DNA from: Cannabis sativa
Lineage: Eukaryota > Streptophyta > Magnoliopsida > Rosales > Cannabaceae
DNA: 64,000 nucleotides
NCBI RefSeq assembly: GCF_029168945.1
Contig: NC_083609.1
Location: forward strand, 21,821,501-21,885,500
Direction: 5' to 3'
A program made the position numbers and the translations under genes. Below are positions 1 to 13,403 of this stretch, in pieces (position 1 is the stretch's first letter; every line of letters starts with the position of its first letter). The notes beneath the pieces are model-generated. The model searched no databases and was not told the origin of the DNA. It saw only the letters and a program-made list of their open reading frames with translations.

Positions 1-3000
1 AATTTTAAAACAAAGCCACTACTATGTGTTATTAATAAGAATTCTTCTACATTATAGCACCAAAAATTATGGAACATATCTCCATAAATAGAATAAATGT
101 TAGTAAATGGTGGGGATCTTCATTACACTTGATTTTACTAACTTTATTTAGAACTTGTGTGAATTTCATTAAGAATATGTATTCCAACAAGTTAAAATCG
201 GTGCATATTAGAATTCTATCATATTAGAAATCATACAAGTCAAATAATTTTGAAGACATATGGACTCAAATTTTGCATCTCTTTCTTAACGATTACTCAC
301 ATAAATAATTTTTCTACAAAAGTATAGATTTATATGTTTCAAAGACATTTAAATCTTAAGTAGAGAAATGGTGCATTTTGCATATTAAGATAGTGAGATC
401 AAATATAAAATGGAGAATACTACATTAAAATTCGTGAGTATGGATAAACTCCCAGTCTATTTGCAAAGTTTCTTTAAAAGCATGGGTTCATTGCCCGATA
501 CATATGCTTGGTACACCCAAATTATAGTGTGTAACAGATTTAAGAAACTAAGTATTTTTTGGACATGGGGTGGAGCCTACATAGCAAACTCCAATCTTTC
601 CTAAATCTTTGTCTATTGATACTCAACAATGGGGTGTACATATCGAATCGTGTTCTAACCAAAGTTGTTTCTCAAACATATTTTGAGTTGTGATAAGGTT
701 GAAAACCGACTTGATGACATGTACACATTTTATAAATACCCATATATAGTTAGAGTACAATTGTTAAAGAAAAGATCTGGGCCCTAAACCATAAATGAGC
801 ATATTTCATTTGAAAAGCTATAAGGTTTAAGGGTTACATATTTTATTATCCATCTCACAACACTAGAATTGTGGAATTAAGAATTGACTTGATCAGTGGG
901 AGTGATCAATCTAGGAACCTAGTTTTCGAGAAAGATCATTCATATTTTCTCAAACTTCCACCTCAAGTGTTAGATTAATTATGATTCACAACAACCCTTA
1001 AGATTAATGGTTATTGAGAATTCATAACTAATCATTAATAATATACAAGTCATTGGTAAAATTCTAATAAGTTATGTTATTTAGTAATTGCTTACAATTT
1101 CTAAAATAACATGCTATTGAACCATTTGCTCTTTTAAGAGTTTGTTGGTCCATCCTTAAGATGACTTATTAGAACAGTAAGATCAATGTATTCTAGTGAT
1201 CACATTTTGTACAATAAGAGTTCAACTACAATATTAATTTGAGACACAAATTAAATTATAGAATGATAAAGAATTGAAGTTGTAGTACAATATGCCATGA
1301 ATGAAGAAATGAATATCTTAAATAGCAATAAAGTTTATCTTTAGTAAAGTTGCCTAATGGGGTGGAGAACATTAATTAAGCATAGGTTTTATCACCAATA
1401 ATATTCATTAGGCAACATTGAGAAACATAAAGATATAAAAGAATATTCATTGCTAAGAAGTTCATTTTGAACTAAGAATCAATAACAAAGGAGATTTACA
1501 TTCTCAATTGTTTTTATAAAAGATTCTATTATAGACCTTGGCATTTGTTGCTTGTTTTAATTCATTAATCAATTCCAAATAGTGAACTAGAGGAGAAGGT
1601 ATATAGACTGCCATAAAGATTTTCCTCTAATAGTGGTGAACATATGCAAGCTTAAAGTGTCTACCTATAGATTAAAACAAACATCTCACAAATTGGTATT
1701 ATATCATCTTTTCCTTTAGGTTTGAAAAGAGAATTATGGAAATAATTATATACCAGAAAGTTAGTGGGAGTAATATTTGTTTTATACGTCGACAATATGT
1801 TACTTGCAAATGATGATAAAAGTTTTCTATATAAGTTGAAATCATTCATATCTTAAATTATTATTTTGAGATAAGGAATATAAATAATATATATAATTTT
1901 AATTAATTAGAGAGTAGCCACAGCATCTCTGATTAAATAAAATTATATATTATTCATCAGATATAACTTTTATCTTTAAGTATGATAAATTCAACTCGCA
2001 CCAGCATCTGAAAAATGATCTGGAGTGAGAATAAATTAAGAACATTCATTTGCTTCTATTTTAGAAGCCTAATGTATGCCTAAGAGTCTGAATAAGACTT
2101 TGCATTACATTTGTTTCAGGATCGTTAAGTAGTATCAGAATAACTAAAGTTAAGACCACTTTATTTTTCATACAAAGTGATGAGGTATCTTTAAGATACT
2201 AAAAATTATATTCATACATATTTTAAGATGAATTGACCATCTGGAAATATAGTTAACCAATTAGATTCTAACATACTTCACTGGTTGTATTTATTCACGT
2301 AAATCAATATTTTATTACGTCCTTAAGATTACCAGTAAGTTATATTGTAGAGAATCTTGAATGTTATTTCCACTATAGAAGTCAGATACATTTATTGTTT
2401 TGAGGATACATCTCGTATGATGTATTATAGAGTTTCATAGTAAGCCTAGAGTTCAGAATTACAGTTTCATTAGGCCATTAAGAAAATTTTGCGATAAATT
2501 CAGCTACAATATTTATGGCTAATAACTCTAAGAGTACTGGTCGAAGCTAGCATATCGACATTAAGTATTTAGCCATAAAAAGGCGTGATAAGTGGTCATT
2601 AATCACGCAAACTGAATTGGGTGATCGCATAGATCCTTGACTAAAGGCATGCCGCAACACAAAATCAAGGATCATAAAGTAAATATGGGATTCAGTTAAC
2701 CCATATGCAGTTTTTTTATTTGTACAACCAAAAATTATTTAATGAAACTCTAATTTCGATATTTTCTCATATTTATGTGCACCTTAATTTCATCTGAGAA
2801 AATTATCGTAAGAGGACCTGAATAAACATAAGGGTTAGGGTTTATTCACTTAAGTACATTGCCACATAAAGTACATTGTTATATAATAAATATATCGTAA
2901 TACATGGAAGATAATACTCGACTTATAATGAGGACATGTCGCTATGATTCGTATGTTTATTATATAATGAGGAACGTTTGGGTTTGAATGTTTTAGTTTA

Positions 3001-3501
3001 AATGCTGACCAAGTGGGAGAATATTAGAATATTTCTAATTAAGGAAATAAAATAATATTATTGATTCTGATAAATGAATATTTTATATTCATTGAATCTG
3101 GACAGAATCAATTACGTAATATTCTATATATGGTCAGATTTCTATATTCATTACCTGATTTGATTTCCTGAATTAATTGTCAAAATATTCTGACAATTAA
3201 TGTGGCACAGATACTGATGGAGTATCTCACCTATAAATATAGGGTCTCGGTCCCCGAGCTCCTCACTCATTCTGTTCATAACAACAAAATCCATCTAAAG
3301 AGAGTTGAGAGAGCGAGGAAACCCGATTACCCACATCAACCAGTTTCCTTTGCAGATCAAAGCTTATGTGGGTTTAAAGCTCAAGAATCAATGGCTGGAG
3401 GTATTTCGATCCTTAAGTTATAGTACATATATGTTTTACTAATTCCGCACTTTATACATAAATATATATATGTGTTAGTCTATTCATATAAATGTCTAAC
3501 A
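1..3501 (+). mobile_element. Degenerate Copia LTR retrotransposon, 5' part outside window
   Basis: This is an old, heavily mutated Ty1/Copia copy on the + strand, of the same family as the young element at 39630-47717. Translating across many stops gives the family's integrase/RT hinge near 900 (SGSDQS), the RT segment near 1345-1370 (the VKLPNG region), a YVDD-like motif mutated to YVDN near 1785-1800, and RNase H/C-terminal signatures near 2500-2680 (FCDNSATI, HIDIKYLAI, a DPLTKGMP-like end). A purine-rich tract (aagtgggaga) at 3011-3020 precedes the 3' LTR. No reading frame is open, so no product is expected. The 5' LTR and gag lie left of the window or are lost. Confidence 0.8.
3022..3501 (+). 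repeat. 3' LTR of the degenerate Copia element
   Basis: About 480 bp starting tattagaata and ending gtctaaca. It matches the reverse complement of the 510-bp LTRs at 39630-40139 and 47208-47717. It contains the family's core promoter (cacctataaatataggg near 3228) followed by the ggtctcggtccccgagctcc block. It is shorter and more diverged than the young LTRs, as expected of an old copy. Confidence 0.85.
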
Positions 3502-4934
3502 ATTCTATCTACTACTTTTAAAATCATAAAATTCTTTAATGCTCACTGAAATGAAAAATAAATAAATAAAGTCTTCCAGAGCAAAATCATAGAAAAAGTA
3601 ATTACAAAAAGAATGCTAGACAAAAATTACTTGAAACTTCCCTCATAAGAAATATTAATTTATATTACTTTTAACTTGATAATTAACTCATCACAAAGAA
3701 TTAATGTTGTGTTTTTATAAAATTAAAGACTCAACAAAATAAACATAAAAATAATGAATATGTGTAAAATAAATAACTTTAATCCATAAGCAAAGATAGT
3801 GAGCCACACTATACAGTCTATAATAAAAAATTACTATTAACAAGTAAAAAAAATATGAAAACATAGAAATGTGGCTTAACTACAGTTGATCTCAAGAAAG
3901 AGTTCTTCTGTGCAAATCAAAACAAAATAAGTTTTTATTTTCTTTTCCCATATCATATAATAAATAAAAAGTCTAAAAAAGAAAAAGGAAAAATTGTAAA
4001 CAAAAGAATGTTTGTTAGCCATAAATGGGAAGCAAACTAATGAATAACTTCAATGGATGCCTCTTTCACTGTAATCGTTTTTTCTTTGAGAATAAAACTA
4101 AAAATGAGAAGTGGCCATATATATAACAAATAACCTTAGTCCCAGATCATATTCTTTTGTTTTCGATTTTACCAGAGATGAAATTATATATATACATATG
4201 TATTCTTAGTAGTAATCTCATAAAAGGAATAATATTAATATAGTAATAACTATAAAAGAGTCTAAACCTTTCTTTTTGGATTTGCTGTATTCAGAGTTTG
4301 ATATCAAATTCAGGGGTTATCCACAAGACCCACAATTGCAAACCAAAAGCAAAATCAGTGATGTTCAGCTTCAAAAGCTAGAAAAAAGAAAATTCAAATC
4401 AAATTGTTAGATTTCAAAATGTGAATCTCAGAAAAATAATGAAAACAAAAATCAAAATCAAAGATTAAAAATACCACCTATGATGAGAGGACCCAAATTG
4501 TGTGTGAGAGAGAGACAGTTCTCAAATTTATGAGAATGATAGTTTTGGTGAAAAAGGAAAATTGAAATATTTGGGCGGGTAAGAATCCCACTTCTTTTCC
4601 ATTTTCATTCTGGTTTTTTTTTTAAAAAAAAAAAATTATGTGTTTTTGAACGCTTCCTATTCCTATTATTATGCTATTATTAGATTTTTTATATTTGGTA
4701 TCTTATTTGAAATACATATATACTTATTTAATAAAATTAAACATATTAATTTTTAAAAGTATGTGATATTTTAAATTTTAAATCTTATAAAGGTTTTTTT
4801 AAAAAAGTGATGAATATTTAATTTACAATTTAATAAGATATTTTACTTTTAAAAAATCTTTTTTTTAAAAAAAAAAATCAAACGTGAAAAGTATATATAT
4901 ATATATATACATACTAGTTAAAAAATAGGTAAAA

Positions 4935-5092
4935 GTTATTGAGCTATTTACGCCCCTGATTCCTTCGATCTTGTGCAAGATATTTCTACAGCTCCAGGAG
5001 GTGACGACAAGAATGTTATTGAGCTTTATGCTCCTGATACCTATTACCTTGGATGTTGTGCAAGGTATTTCTTGAATTATTCATCTTTAATG
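4935..5092 (+). pseudogene. Short duplicated coding-like fragment, function unknown
   Basis: Two imperfect copies of a segment of about 55 bp begin gttattgagct at 4935 and 5015. Between and across them a frame reads through to a stop at 5090-5092 and includes the peptide APGGDDKNVIELYAPDTYY. No domain is recognised. It could be a captured exon fragment or chance. Confidence 0.2.
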
Positions 5093-5152
5093 TAATTTCT
5101 CAAGTAGTATTTTGTTATCCCAATTTCTCTTTTTGTAATTTAAGAATATCTC

Positions 5153-5405
5153 TAATAAAGTCTTGAAGTCTTGAAATAGTGATGCAATTAAGAATTTGAG
5201 AGATAATTAATGGAATTATCTCGGCATTGGATTTAACTGGTATATTATAAATAGATAAAAAAAAAATACAGTAGTTTGAGAGGTAATAAAGTCTTGAAGT
5301 CTTGAAATGTGGCTTAGACTTAAGAATTTGAGAGATAATAGAATTAACGGCATTGTATTACCAATACAGTAGTTTGTTTTTTTGTTTTATCTATTTATAA
5401 TATAC
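5153..5405. repeat. Local direct duplication with an inverted tail
   Basis: The phrase aataaagtcttgaagtcttg and its downstream sequence (aagaatttgagagataat, ggcattg) occur at about 5153-5230 and again at about 5287-5355. A tract ending tataaatagataaaa near 5237-5260 is mirrored by ttttatctatttataa near 5386-5401. It looks like a local duplication or a decayed MITE. No TSD was identified. Confidence 0.4.
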
Positions 5406-6416
5406 TTAAGGATATGATAATTTAATTTGTTTCTCTGAATATCTGTGATACTCGCACCAGGCATGTATGACATTCTTAAATAGTGATTTTTTTTTATAGA
5501 ATATTCTAAAGTGATTGAAGAAAGACTACTACTAAAGGGAAAAGAAATTTAAAAGCAGCGTGGAGAGAAGTCATATCTTACCTTTTACAAAGGTGGCATT
5601 ATTTCTTCCAAATAAACAATTTATAAAACGCTAAAATACTATATTCCTCCCCACCATCATCCACATCAGGATTAATTTCTTTTTTCTTTATTAGTTTAAT
5701 GATTTTGGGTTTTATTTACTCTAAATTCTTTAAAATCTTATTTTTGATTATTTTTTTTATTAAATTAGTTGAGACCAATAGTTATTTAATAGTGCAAATT
5801 TACAAAATTAATTTACCAAGCTACTAAACATTTTTTTTGTTATTTTTTTTAATTTAAGCTAAAATTTTCATTGACTTCCACATTGTAACTTTGCAAAATC
5901 ACAAATTGGAGCTGCTAATTGATATTTTAAGTACATTTACAAATCTAAGCTACTAATTAAGATATTTACAAATCTGAGCTACTAACTGATATTTTTAGTA
6001 CATTTAGCTCAATTTGTTAACTAATCTAAAAAATAGAGTAATGAAGAGTGATCTTACATATTAGGCAACAATGTTGATTATGAAAATTCGAGATAGATAC
6101 TTAACAGTTAATGCTCTAAAGTGTATTTAATATTGACTTTTTCAAAAAAACTTGCCATAATAATTATTGAAAGGAAGAAGTAAGATTATCTATATTGAAT
6201 TGCCTAATAATTATATTGGACTTAATTATGAAAGTGAATGGGTTTAAGTTACTATGAATAAGTATTCAAAGTGTAAATTACTTGATTTTTTTATTCTTTT
6301 CAAAATACTTATGTTTGACCTAGTATATATACATATGTTTGTTTTTTATTTTTTCAAACAAACTAATTTTTTGGATTTTAAATAGGTATTGATAAAAAAT
6401 TTCAAAAGCTAAAGTT

Positions 6417-7137
6417 ATAGATAAGAGTTGGATGAAGCAATCTAAATTGAGTGATTCATATCAACAAGGAGTTAATTTATTTCTTGATTTCGCATTTAAA
6501 AATAGAAGCCATGAAAGAAAGTTTGTATGTCCTTGTGTTAAGTGTTGCCTTATTAGTCTTGTCACTCGATCAATTGCATTTGATCATCTGATATGCAATG
6601 GATTTATGGAGGGATACACTAAATGGATATTACACGGTGAAACTTCTTCACATGCTCCACAGAACATTGAGAGTACTATTAGTGATACTCCTACTATTGA
6701 TATGCAAGGAGTTATACATGATGTTTTTGGACAAAATAGTGGAGATGATGAATGTGAAATTGAAAATGATGATAGTCTTCAAGGTGAGGAAGATGAACCA
6801 AATACGAAGGCAAAAGAATTTTATGATTTGATAAAAGATGTAGAGACAGAACTTTACCCAGGTTGTATAAGTTTTACAAAGCTCTCATTCGTCATTGAAT
6901 TATTTCATATTAAGTGTATGTGTGGATGGAGTGATAATTCATTTGACAAGGTACTTGAATTATTTAAAAGAGCACTACCAAAAGGTGAAACCTTACCCGA
7001 TTCTTTTTATGAGGCAAAAAGTTAATCAACGCACTTGGACTTAATTATGAAAAAATTGATGCATGTAAAAATGATTGCATGTTGCATAGAAAGGAGCATG
7101 TAAATGACACAGAATGTCAAGTATGCTCTACACCAAG
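6417..7137 (+). pseudogene. CACTA transposase, N-terminal exon (transposase-associated domain)
   Basis: The reading frame matches the transposase-associated N-terminal domain of plant En/Spm proteins. It begins with DKSWM, then the zinc-binding stretch CPCVKCC, followed by an acidic linker and a region with CMCGWS. The expected start codon appears to be ATA at 6417-6419, so the first usable ATG is 6432. After GETLPDSFYEAK a one-base loss in an A run near 7014-7018 shifts the frame. In the other frame the family sequence continues (LINALGLNYEKIDACK) to a GT donor near 7138. The gene is non-functional. Confidence 0.8.
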
Positions 7138-7235
7138 GTACGCTATTAATTATAACACTTTTTTCTTCTGTTTTTTTTAGTTTAGATATGCTGTTTAGAT
7201 TAATATAATATTACCTTTTTTTTTCTTTTTAATAA

Positions 7236-8048
7236 AAATAAGAGTGAAGCAAAATTCTTGCCCCACTTTCCATTAATACCAAGATTACAAAGATTATTTA
7301 TGTCATCAAAAACATCTGATTTTATGACTTGGCATCATCAAAAAGATTATGTGAATGATGGTTGTATGAGACATCCGAGAGATTCTCCAGCATGGATGAC
7401 TTTTGATCACAAATATAAGGATTTTGCGACAGATCCTCAAAATGTTAGACTTGGGTTAGCTTCTGATGGAATGAATCCGTTCAAGACATTAAGTGTAAGT
7501 CACAGCACATGGCCAGTTATTATGATACCATATAATCTCCCTCCATGGTTGTGTATGAAACAACCTAACTTTATTATGTCCTTGCTCATACCTGGTCCAG
7601 AAGCACGTGGAAATAATATTGATATATATTTGGAGCCACTGATTGAAGAATTAAAAATTTTATGGGAAGTTGGAGTTGAAACTTTTGATGCGTCTACAAG
7701 AAAAAACTTTATGTTACGAGCATCACTATTATGGACTATTAGTGATTTTCCAGCATATGCAAACTTATCAGGATGGAGCACTAAAGGAAAATATGCATGC
7801 CCATCTTGTCATCAAGAAACTTATTCTTTGTGGTTGAAGCATAGCAAAAAGCATTGTTATATGGGTCATCGTCGTTGGTTAGAAAATAACCACTCATTTA
7901 GAAATGATGAAAAGTCTTTCGACGGTACAAAAGAGAAAAGATTAGCTCCAATGCCATTAAGTGGTTCAATGATACTAGATAAGTTAGAAGGCTACCAAAT
8001 TAAATTTGGAAAGACAGTTGTTAATCCTCAGTTGCCATATAGTTGGAA
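7236..8048 (+). pseudogene. CACTA transposase, TNP2 catalytic domain (first part)
   Basis: Second exon of the En/Spm transposase. It includes FPLIPRLQRLFMSSKTSDFM, then RHPRDSPAW, LGLASDGMNPF, PYNLPPW, LIPGPEARGNNIDIYLEPL, and the zinc-ribbon-like region CPSCHQETYS with HRRWLE. These are core TNP2 signatures, and the DGMNPF region is thought to carry catalytic acidic residues. The frame is open until the insertion at 8049 cuts it just after YSWN. The exon probably starts near 7236, after an AG at the end of the A-rich intron. Confidence 0.85.
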
Positions 8049-10770
8049 TGTAACGCCCCGATTTCCCGAGACATTACACTAGCTAGTCCCTTTAAAACCA
8101 TTTAAGATAAAGACAGTAAAAGACTTCTTTAATGAAAAATAACTAAGCATGAGATCTCATTATTTTTAAAACAAAACATTTATTTATTCATAACCTTAAA
8201 ATATAAAGCTTTACAAAAATTGTTTGAATCATAATCTTTAATGAAATATTTTTAAACCAAAATATCGTGACAATCCCCTAACATGTAATCCACACCTCGA
8301 GCTCGCCATCCTTACTGTTTAGTTTTGTCTTTACCTGCACACAGAGTACCCGTGAGCTAACGCCCAGTAAGAAGAGCTATGTAGGACATAACCCCCCAAC
8401 TAGATAACATAGTCATAAGTATAACAATATCACAACATCAAATCAATTCATACCATACTTGCATACATATAACAACATGTCATATCACATATTATTCTCA
8501 CATATAATACAACATCATATCACAGTGTAATCTTAATGCATGCTATACTCACACACATAACACATAGTATCTTATCGCACATTGTCCTCACATACGATAA
8601 TCTACTCCCACTCATGTTGATCAGACATGAAGTGTAACTTGCCCTGCCTTGTGCTGTTCTCACACTAGGCATCCAATAGGGCAATCTCTTATCACAAGTT
8701 GTACTCACCCATGATAGGATAACCTGCAAGTAAATACTTACAAGCAGCCAAAAATATATCCTGCAGTACTATGCTCACACCAGCAGCAGAAAACCTATCC
8801 TATAAGTGCTATTCTCACACAAATAGTCAAAAGCCTTTTCACTATCACACACTAATAACATTAGCATAAAACAACAATCTACCATAGAATAAAACATGTA
8901 AATACAAACCCATAATACAGTTGTATGTTTTAACATACACCCTGTGCACAGATGTCCACTCTTCTTACCTCAGTTGTTAAGAACACCTTCTTGCTACTCC
9001 AAGCACCTCAATGAATTTTCTTATTGAGGACAAGATCCCCAAATCCCGCTGCTTAAGACTTGTTATCTCGTCACTACTACCTATAACAACACATGGTTCA
9101 AGGCCCTAACATTAAAATTCGTACTCTTACAGTACAGCAGAAAGATCACTATTTTTAACCAACAAATATACTAATTCAGTGAAAGTTGTCTTCATAAAAA
9201 TTATAGGAAATTTCCTTTTTTTTTAACGATATAAAGATCATTAAAATGGATTAAAACTGAGGGAGTTATGATTGTTTTACTGAAACTATTTCTGAGAAGG
9301 AATATGGAGTAACGAATTACACGACTTAGCAAAAATACAAACTTTTGACATTGAATGGTTCAAAAATATAAGATAATCATCAAAGTTTTAGGAAATTAAA
9401 TTACCTTTCCAATGATACCAAAATATTTGAAATTGTAATTGTATTCAAAGAGATATTACAATTTTACCAAAACAGTTTTGCCGGAACAAGATTCAAGAAA
9501 CGAATCACATGATATTGAAGAAAACTAACTTTTTGACATAGTATGACTTCGAATTAACAAAAAGTTTCTTCATACAATTTATGGGAAATCGAATAAGCTT
9601 TAAAACCATATATAGATCATTAAAAATTGATGAGAATTGAGAGAGTTATTGTATTTTAAGTGAAAGTACTTTTTTCTGGAAATATAAAGAAAACGAATTA
9701 CAACAATAGCAGAAAGATGATAATTTTCGACATGGAAGAACACCGAATTGGTGAATAGTTTCGTGATAAAAATTTTAGATCACCGAATAATCTTTCTAAC
9801 GATACAAAAATCTCTAAAAATAGATCAATATCAAGAGAGATATCATCACTTTACTGAAACTTATTTTTTTTCTGAAAACGAAAAATATAATAGGTCCGAA
9901 CCTTAGATAACATTTAGCATTATTGAGCAAGAAAATATTTCATACCACTTCACAACTTTCTATTTGATGTCTCAAGCCCGCAAGCCTTGATTATAAATCC
10001 AAAACTTTAAGGATGAAGGTAGAAAAATAAGAAGAAGTGTGGAAGGTTTGAGAGGAGCAACCATGAAGAAGAATGAGGTTTGACTAATTGGTTTGGAAAG
10101 GAAAATTAAAACTATGATAGTTTAGGGTTTGATAAGAAAAACATGTACTGAAGATTATGAGATACCGTATGCTAATAGCTTTAGGTTAACTAAAAATAAT
10201 AATATATAATAAAATGCTAAAATATTATTAAATCAACAAATATCTAATTTTTAAATTTTAAAAGTAAGCCCTCTATCTTCGTAACTTTAGGTTCAGTTTT
10301 GACCTAAAAAACTTCTGAATTCTAATATAGCTATTTTTATAAAATTTATATATCTTTGAATTATCTTTCTAACGCCACTAGAATCACCTCAATCGGAGCT
10401 CTAAAACTCTAGATATGATCATTTTACTAAAACAGTTTTTAATCCTGCGAATTTATCCAAACCTACGAATTTTTTTAACATTAATTCCATTATAATGTTA
10501 TTTAATGCACTTATACAATAAATTAAATCCACTAAATAATCTATAAAACTCCAATAGACTTTTAATTGAGTAATTATCCTGATTCGTAAAAACACCATAA
10601 TTTTACCTTGACACTTACTATAATTTCAACTATGTTTAGAAATCTATCAATACTATTCTAAGCAATTATCTCTATTCACTATTAGTAGAAATAAATAAAA
10701 TACTTATTCTCACACAAATTGTATAACAAATAAAATTTAAAATATATGTATATTTTTACCGAGTATTACA
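8049..10770 (-). mobile_element. Solo LTR-like insertion (Gypsy type) inside the CACTA transposase
   Basis: A 2722-bp block starts TGTAACGCCCCGA and ends accgagtattaca, imperfect inverted ends with TG/CA termini. It is flanked by tggaa (8044-8048) and tgaaa (10771-10775), a 5-bp TSD with one change. Removing the block plus one flank copy restores the transposase frame. The ctggg...cacgggtactctgtgtgcagg-like block (minus strand, near 8330-8370) resembles long LTRs of plant chromovirus Gypsy elements. No pol or gag is inside, so I call it a solo LTR in minus orientation. Confidence 0.7.
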
Positions 10771-12779
10771 TGAAAGAAAAGGAGTATGTTTTTTGAATTG
10801 CCTTACTGGAAGGATAACTTATTACGACACAATCTCGATGTGATGCATATTTAAAAAAATGTATGTGAAAGTTTAGTTGGGACATTATTGAGTTTAGATA
10901 CAAAAAATAAAGACAATTTGAATTCACGTTTTGATTTAAAGTTTATGGGTATCAGATCTGAACTTCATCCAAAGGAGAGCGAATCTAAGAGAACTGTCAT
11001 ATCACCTGCTTGTTTTACATTAACCAAAAAAGAAAAAACTATCTTTTGTCGATTTCTAAAGACAATTAAGGTTCCAGATGGATATGCTGCCAATATTTCA
11101 AGATGTATTGATGTAAATCAACGAAAAATTCATGGGCTCAAGAGTCATGATTTTCATATTATTATGACTCAATTATTCCCGCTAGCATTGAGGGGAATGT
11201 CAAGTCTGCATGTTCGTCAACATATAACTACTTTAAGCAACTATTTTCGAATGATGTATTCAAAAGTTGCTCGACCACAAGATTTTATGCAACTTGAACA
11301 GCAAATATCAATTACTCTTTGTAATCTTGAAAAATTGTTTCCCCCATCATTTTTTGATATTATGGTTCATTTGGTGATACACTTAGCATATGAGGCGAGA
11401 ATTGTTGGACCATCAGTTTATCGTTGCATGTACCCTGTTGAAAGGTAATATATATTGATTTTTATTTTATTTAATTGTGAAAAGTTTCAATATTGCTTTT
11501 AATGTTCATATGAATAATTACAGGTACTTATCTAAGTTGAAGTCATACGTTCGAAACAAAAGTAAGCCAGAAGGTTGTATAGCTGAAGGATATTTAGCTA
11601 ATGAATGCTTGACATTTTGCTCAAGATATATGGAAGGTGCAGAGACAAAAATTAATCGTAAGCCTAGAAATTACAGTAATCCAAATCCAGAGAGAGAAAG
11701 GCTACCTATTTTCCAAACGACAGGTCGAAATTTGGGAAAAATAGTTTCTGAGACTTTAGACGAGGATACCAAAACTAAGGCACATCGATATGTATTATTT
11801 AATTGTAATGTCGTAGACTCATTTATTGAGTAAGTATTATTTATTATATCTCTAATAATAAAAAATATTGAAACATTAAGTAAGCATGTCTAATGCTTAT
11901 TAATTTTGTAGGGATCATCACAATATCATTGCACAACAAAATCCTCGTCAAAGAGTAATGACCTTAGATCGGATTCATAGCCAGACATTTCCTTCCTGGT
12001 TTGAACAAAAGGTAAGCTTATTACAATTCTTAATTTTTGTATTAACTTAAGGAGTTCACTAACATATTGAGTGTAGTAATTTATTTATTACAATTTTTTT
12101 TGTCAAATTAGGCAGAAGAATTATATGATAATCAAGATAATCGACTTTCTGAAGATCTATATTATCTGGCTAAAGGACCAAACAATATTTTCAATCGATT
12201 TAAAAGATATTTAATAAATGGTTTTCGGTTTCATATAAAAAAATCGAAGAGAAATTAAAAACTCAAAATAGTGGAGTTATTGTGACTGCCAAGACTCAAA
12301 GTTTTTCAAGTAGTAGGGATCCGGATCCTATTTTTGGAGATGTTACATTTTTTGGGATATTAATAGATATTATCGAACTAGATTATTGTTCAGGAAATCG
12401 TGTTGTGTTATTTAAGTGTGATTGGATTTCGCGTAGTGGTATTAAAAAAGAGAAAGATTGCACAAGAGTCAACCTTACAAAATTGATGCGTGAAGATGAA
12501 CCATTTATACTAGCTTCTCAAGCAGAACAAGTAATGTATGTGGAAGATCTCAAACACGAAGGATGGCATGTTGCTTTAAAAATAAATCCTAGAGATTATT
12601 ATAATATGAGCGTGCAATCACATAACGAGAATGTGGAGTCTTATTTGCAAACTGAAGTTTGTGGTGCATTTCTCGATGTTGACAGTGAAGATATTAGTTT
12701 GGTTAGGAAAGATATGCCAGATATAACTGTTGATACATCACTGTCATTTGATGCAAATGATATGGATGAAGAAGCTTAG
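10771..12779 (+). pseudogene. CACTA transposase, C-terminal half (TNP2 end, DUF4218, DUF4216)
   Basis: Continues the transposase after the insertion: FFELPYWKDNLLRHNLDVMHI near 10785-10850, then a frameshift, then LDTKNKDNLNSRFDL. A DUF4218-like domain follows (LKSHDFHIIMTQLFPLALRG, CMYPVERYLSKLK), then a DUF4216-like domain (DVTFFGILIDIIELDY, VVLFKCDW). Inferred exons are to 11444, 11524-11829, 11912-12011 and 12112-12779, with GT-AG introns in phase. A second frameshift lies near 12240 (HIKKSKRN then stop, with the family sequence resuming in another frame). With the other lesions the protein cannot be made. Confidence 0.8.
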
Positions 12780-12787
12780 TGATGTAG

Positions 12788-12790
12788 GTA

Positions 12791-12840
<50 letters not shown>

Positions 12841-12841
12841 G
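12788..12841. repeat. (TTA)n microsatellite
   Basis: About 17 consecutive TTA/ATT units directly after the transposase stop codon, in the 3' untranslated part of the CACTA element. Confidence 0.9.
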
Positions 12842-13084
12842 TAATAGTATTATTATCAGTACTTTATTTATAAATTTTATTTATCTTAATTCTTTTGTTA
12901 TAGAGATCAATTTTATTTATTTAAAAACTTTTATTATGATACAATATTTATATTTATTAAGTTATTTTTCATCTACATCTACAAAATTAATTAAATTTAA
13001 ACTTTTTTCTTTATAAATTTGTATAATAATATAACTTCAAAAAATAAATTAAAATTAAAAATTCCACTAATTTTTTTTACTAGT

Positions 13085-13403
13085 AACACTTTTGAAATGT
13101 CACTAAAAGTACTTAATTAGATGGCACTTCAAAATGTCACTAAATCTAATATTTGGTGTCATTTTTATAAATGCCACTATTAATTTATTCTTGTTACATT
13201 TTTTAAAATGTTACACTAAATTTAAATATTGACAATTAATGACATGTTTTACAAAATGTCACTAAAATATATCAATATTTACACTTTAAAAAAAATATCA
13301 CTAATTAAACTGTCATTTATTCTCATTATAGTTACATTTTTTAACAAATATCATTAAAATATCACTAATAAAAATGTCACTAAACCTGATTTTTGGTGTA
13401 GTG
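13085..13403 (+). repeat. CACTA subterminal repeat array and 3' terminus
   Basis: At least five copies of an aaatgtcactaaa-like motif (for example near 13096, 13132, 13256 and 13373) plus related gtcattt, gttacattt and tatcacta variants, ending in tttggtgtagtg. Subterminal repeats of this type are where CACTA transposases bind. The following bases are tac, but without a left end the 3-bp TSD cannot be tested. Confidence 0.75.

Larger units (their letters stand above)
3502..6410. other. AT-rich intergenic DNA
   Basis: No open gene is visible. The stretch holds A/T homopolymers (4619-4634, 4861-4878), a TA microsatellite at about 4892-4910, and the small duplications listed separately at 4935-5092 and 5153-5405. 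The CACTA element at 6417 should start somewhere in here, but I see no CACTACA-type 5' terminus. Its left end is therefore deleted or too diverged to recognise. Confidence 0.5.
6417..13403 (+). mobile_element. CACTA (En/Spm-like) transposon, 5' end not found
   Basis: It carries a TNP2-type transposase pseudogene (6417-12779). The right terminus reads tttggtgtagtg at 13392-13403, the inverted form of the CACTACACCAAA end typical of CACTA elements. The 300 bp before the terminus hold repeated gtcactaaa-type subterminal motifs. A 2722-bp solo-LTR-like insertion (8049-10770) lies inside. The left boundary is uncertain; 6417 is only the start of the coding remnant. Confidence 0.8.
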
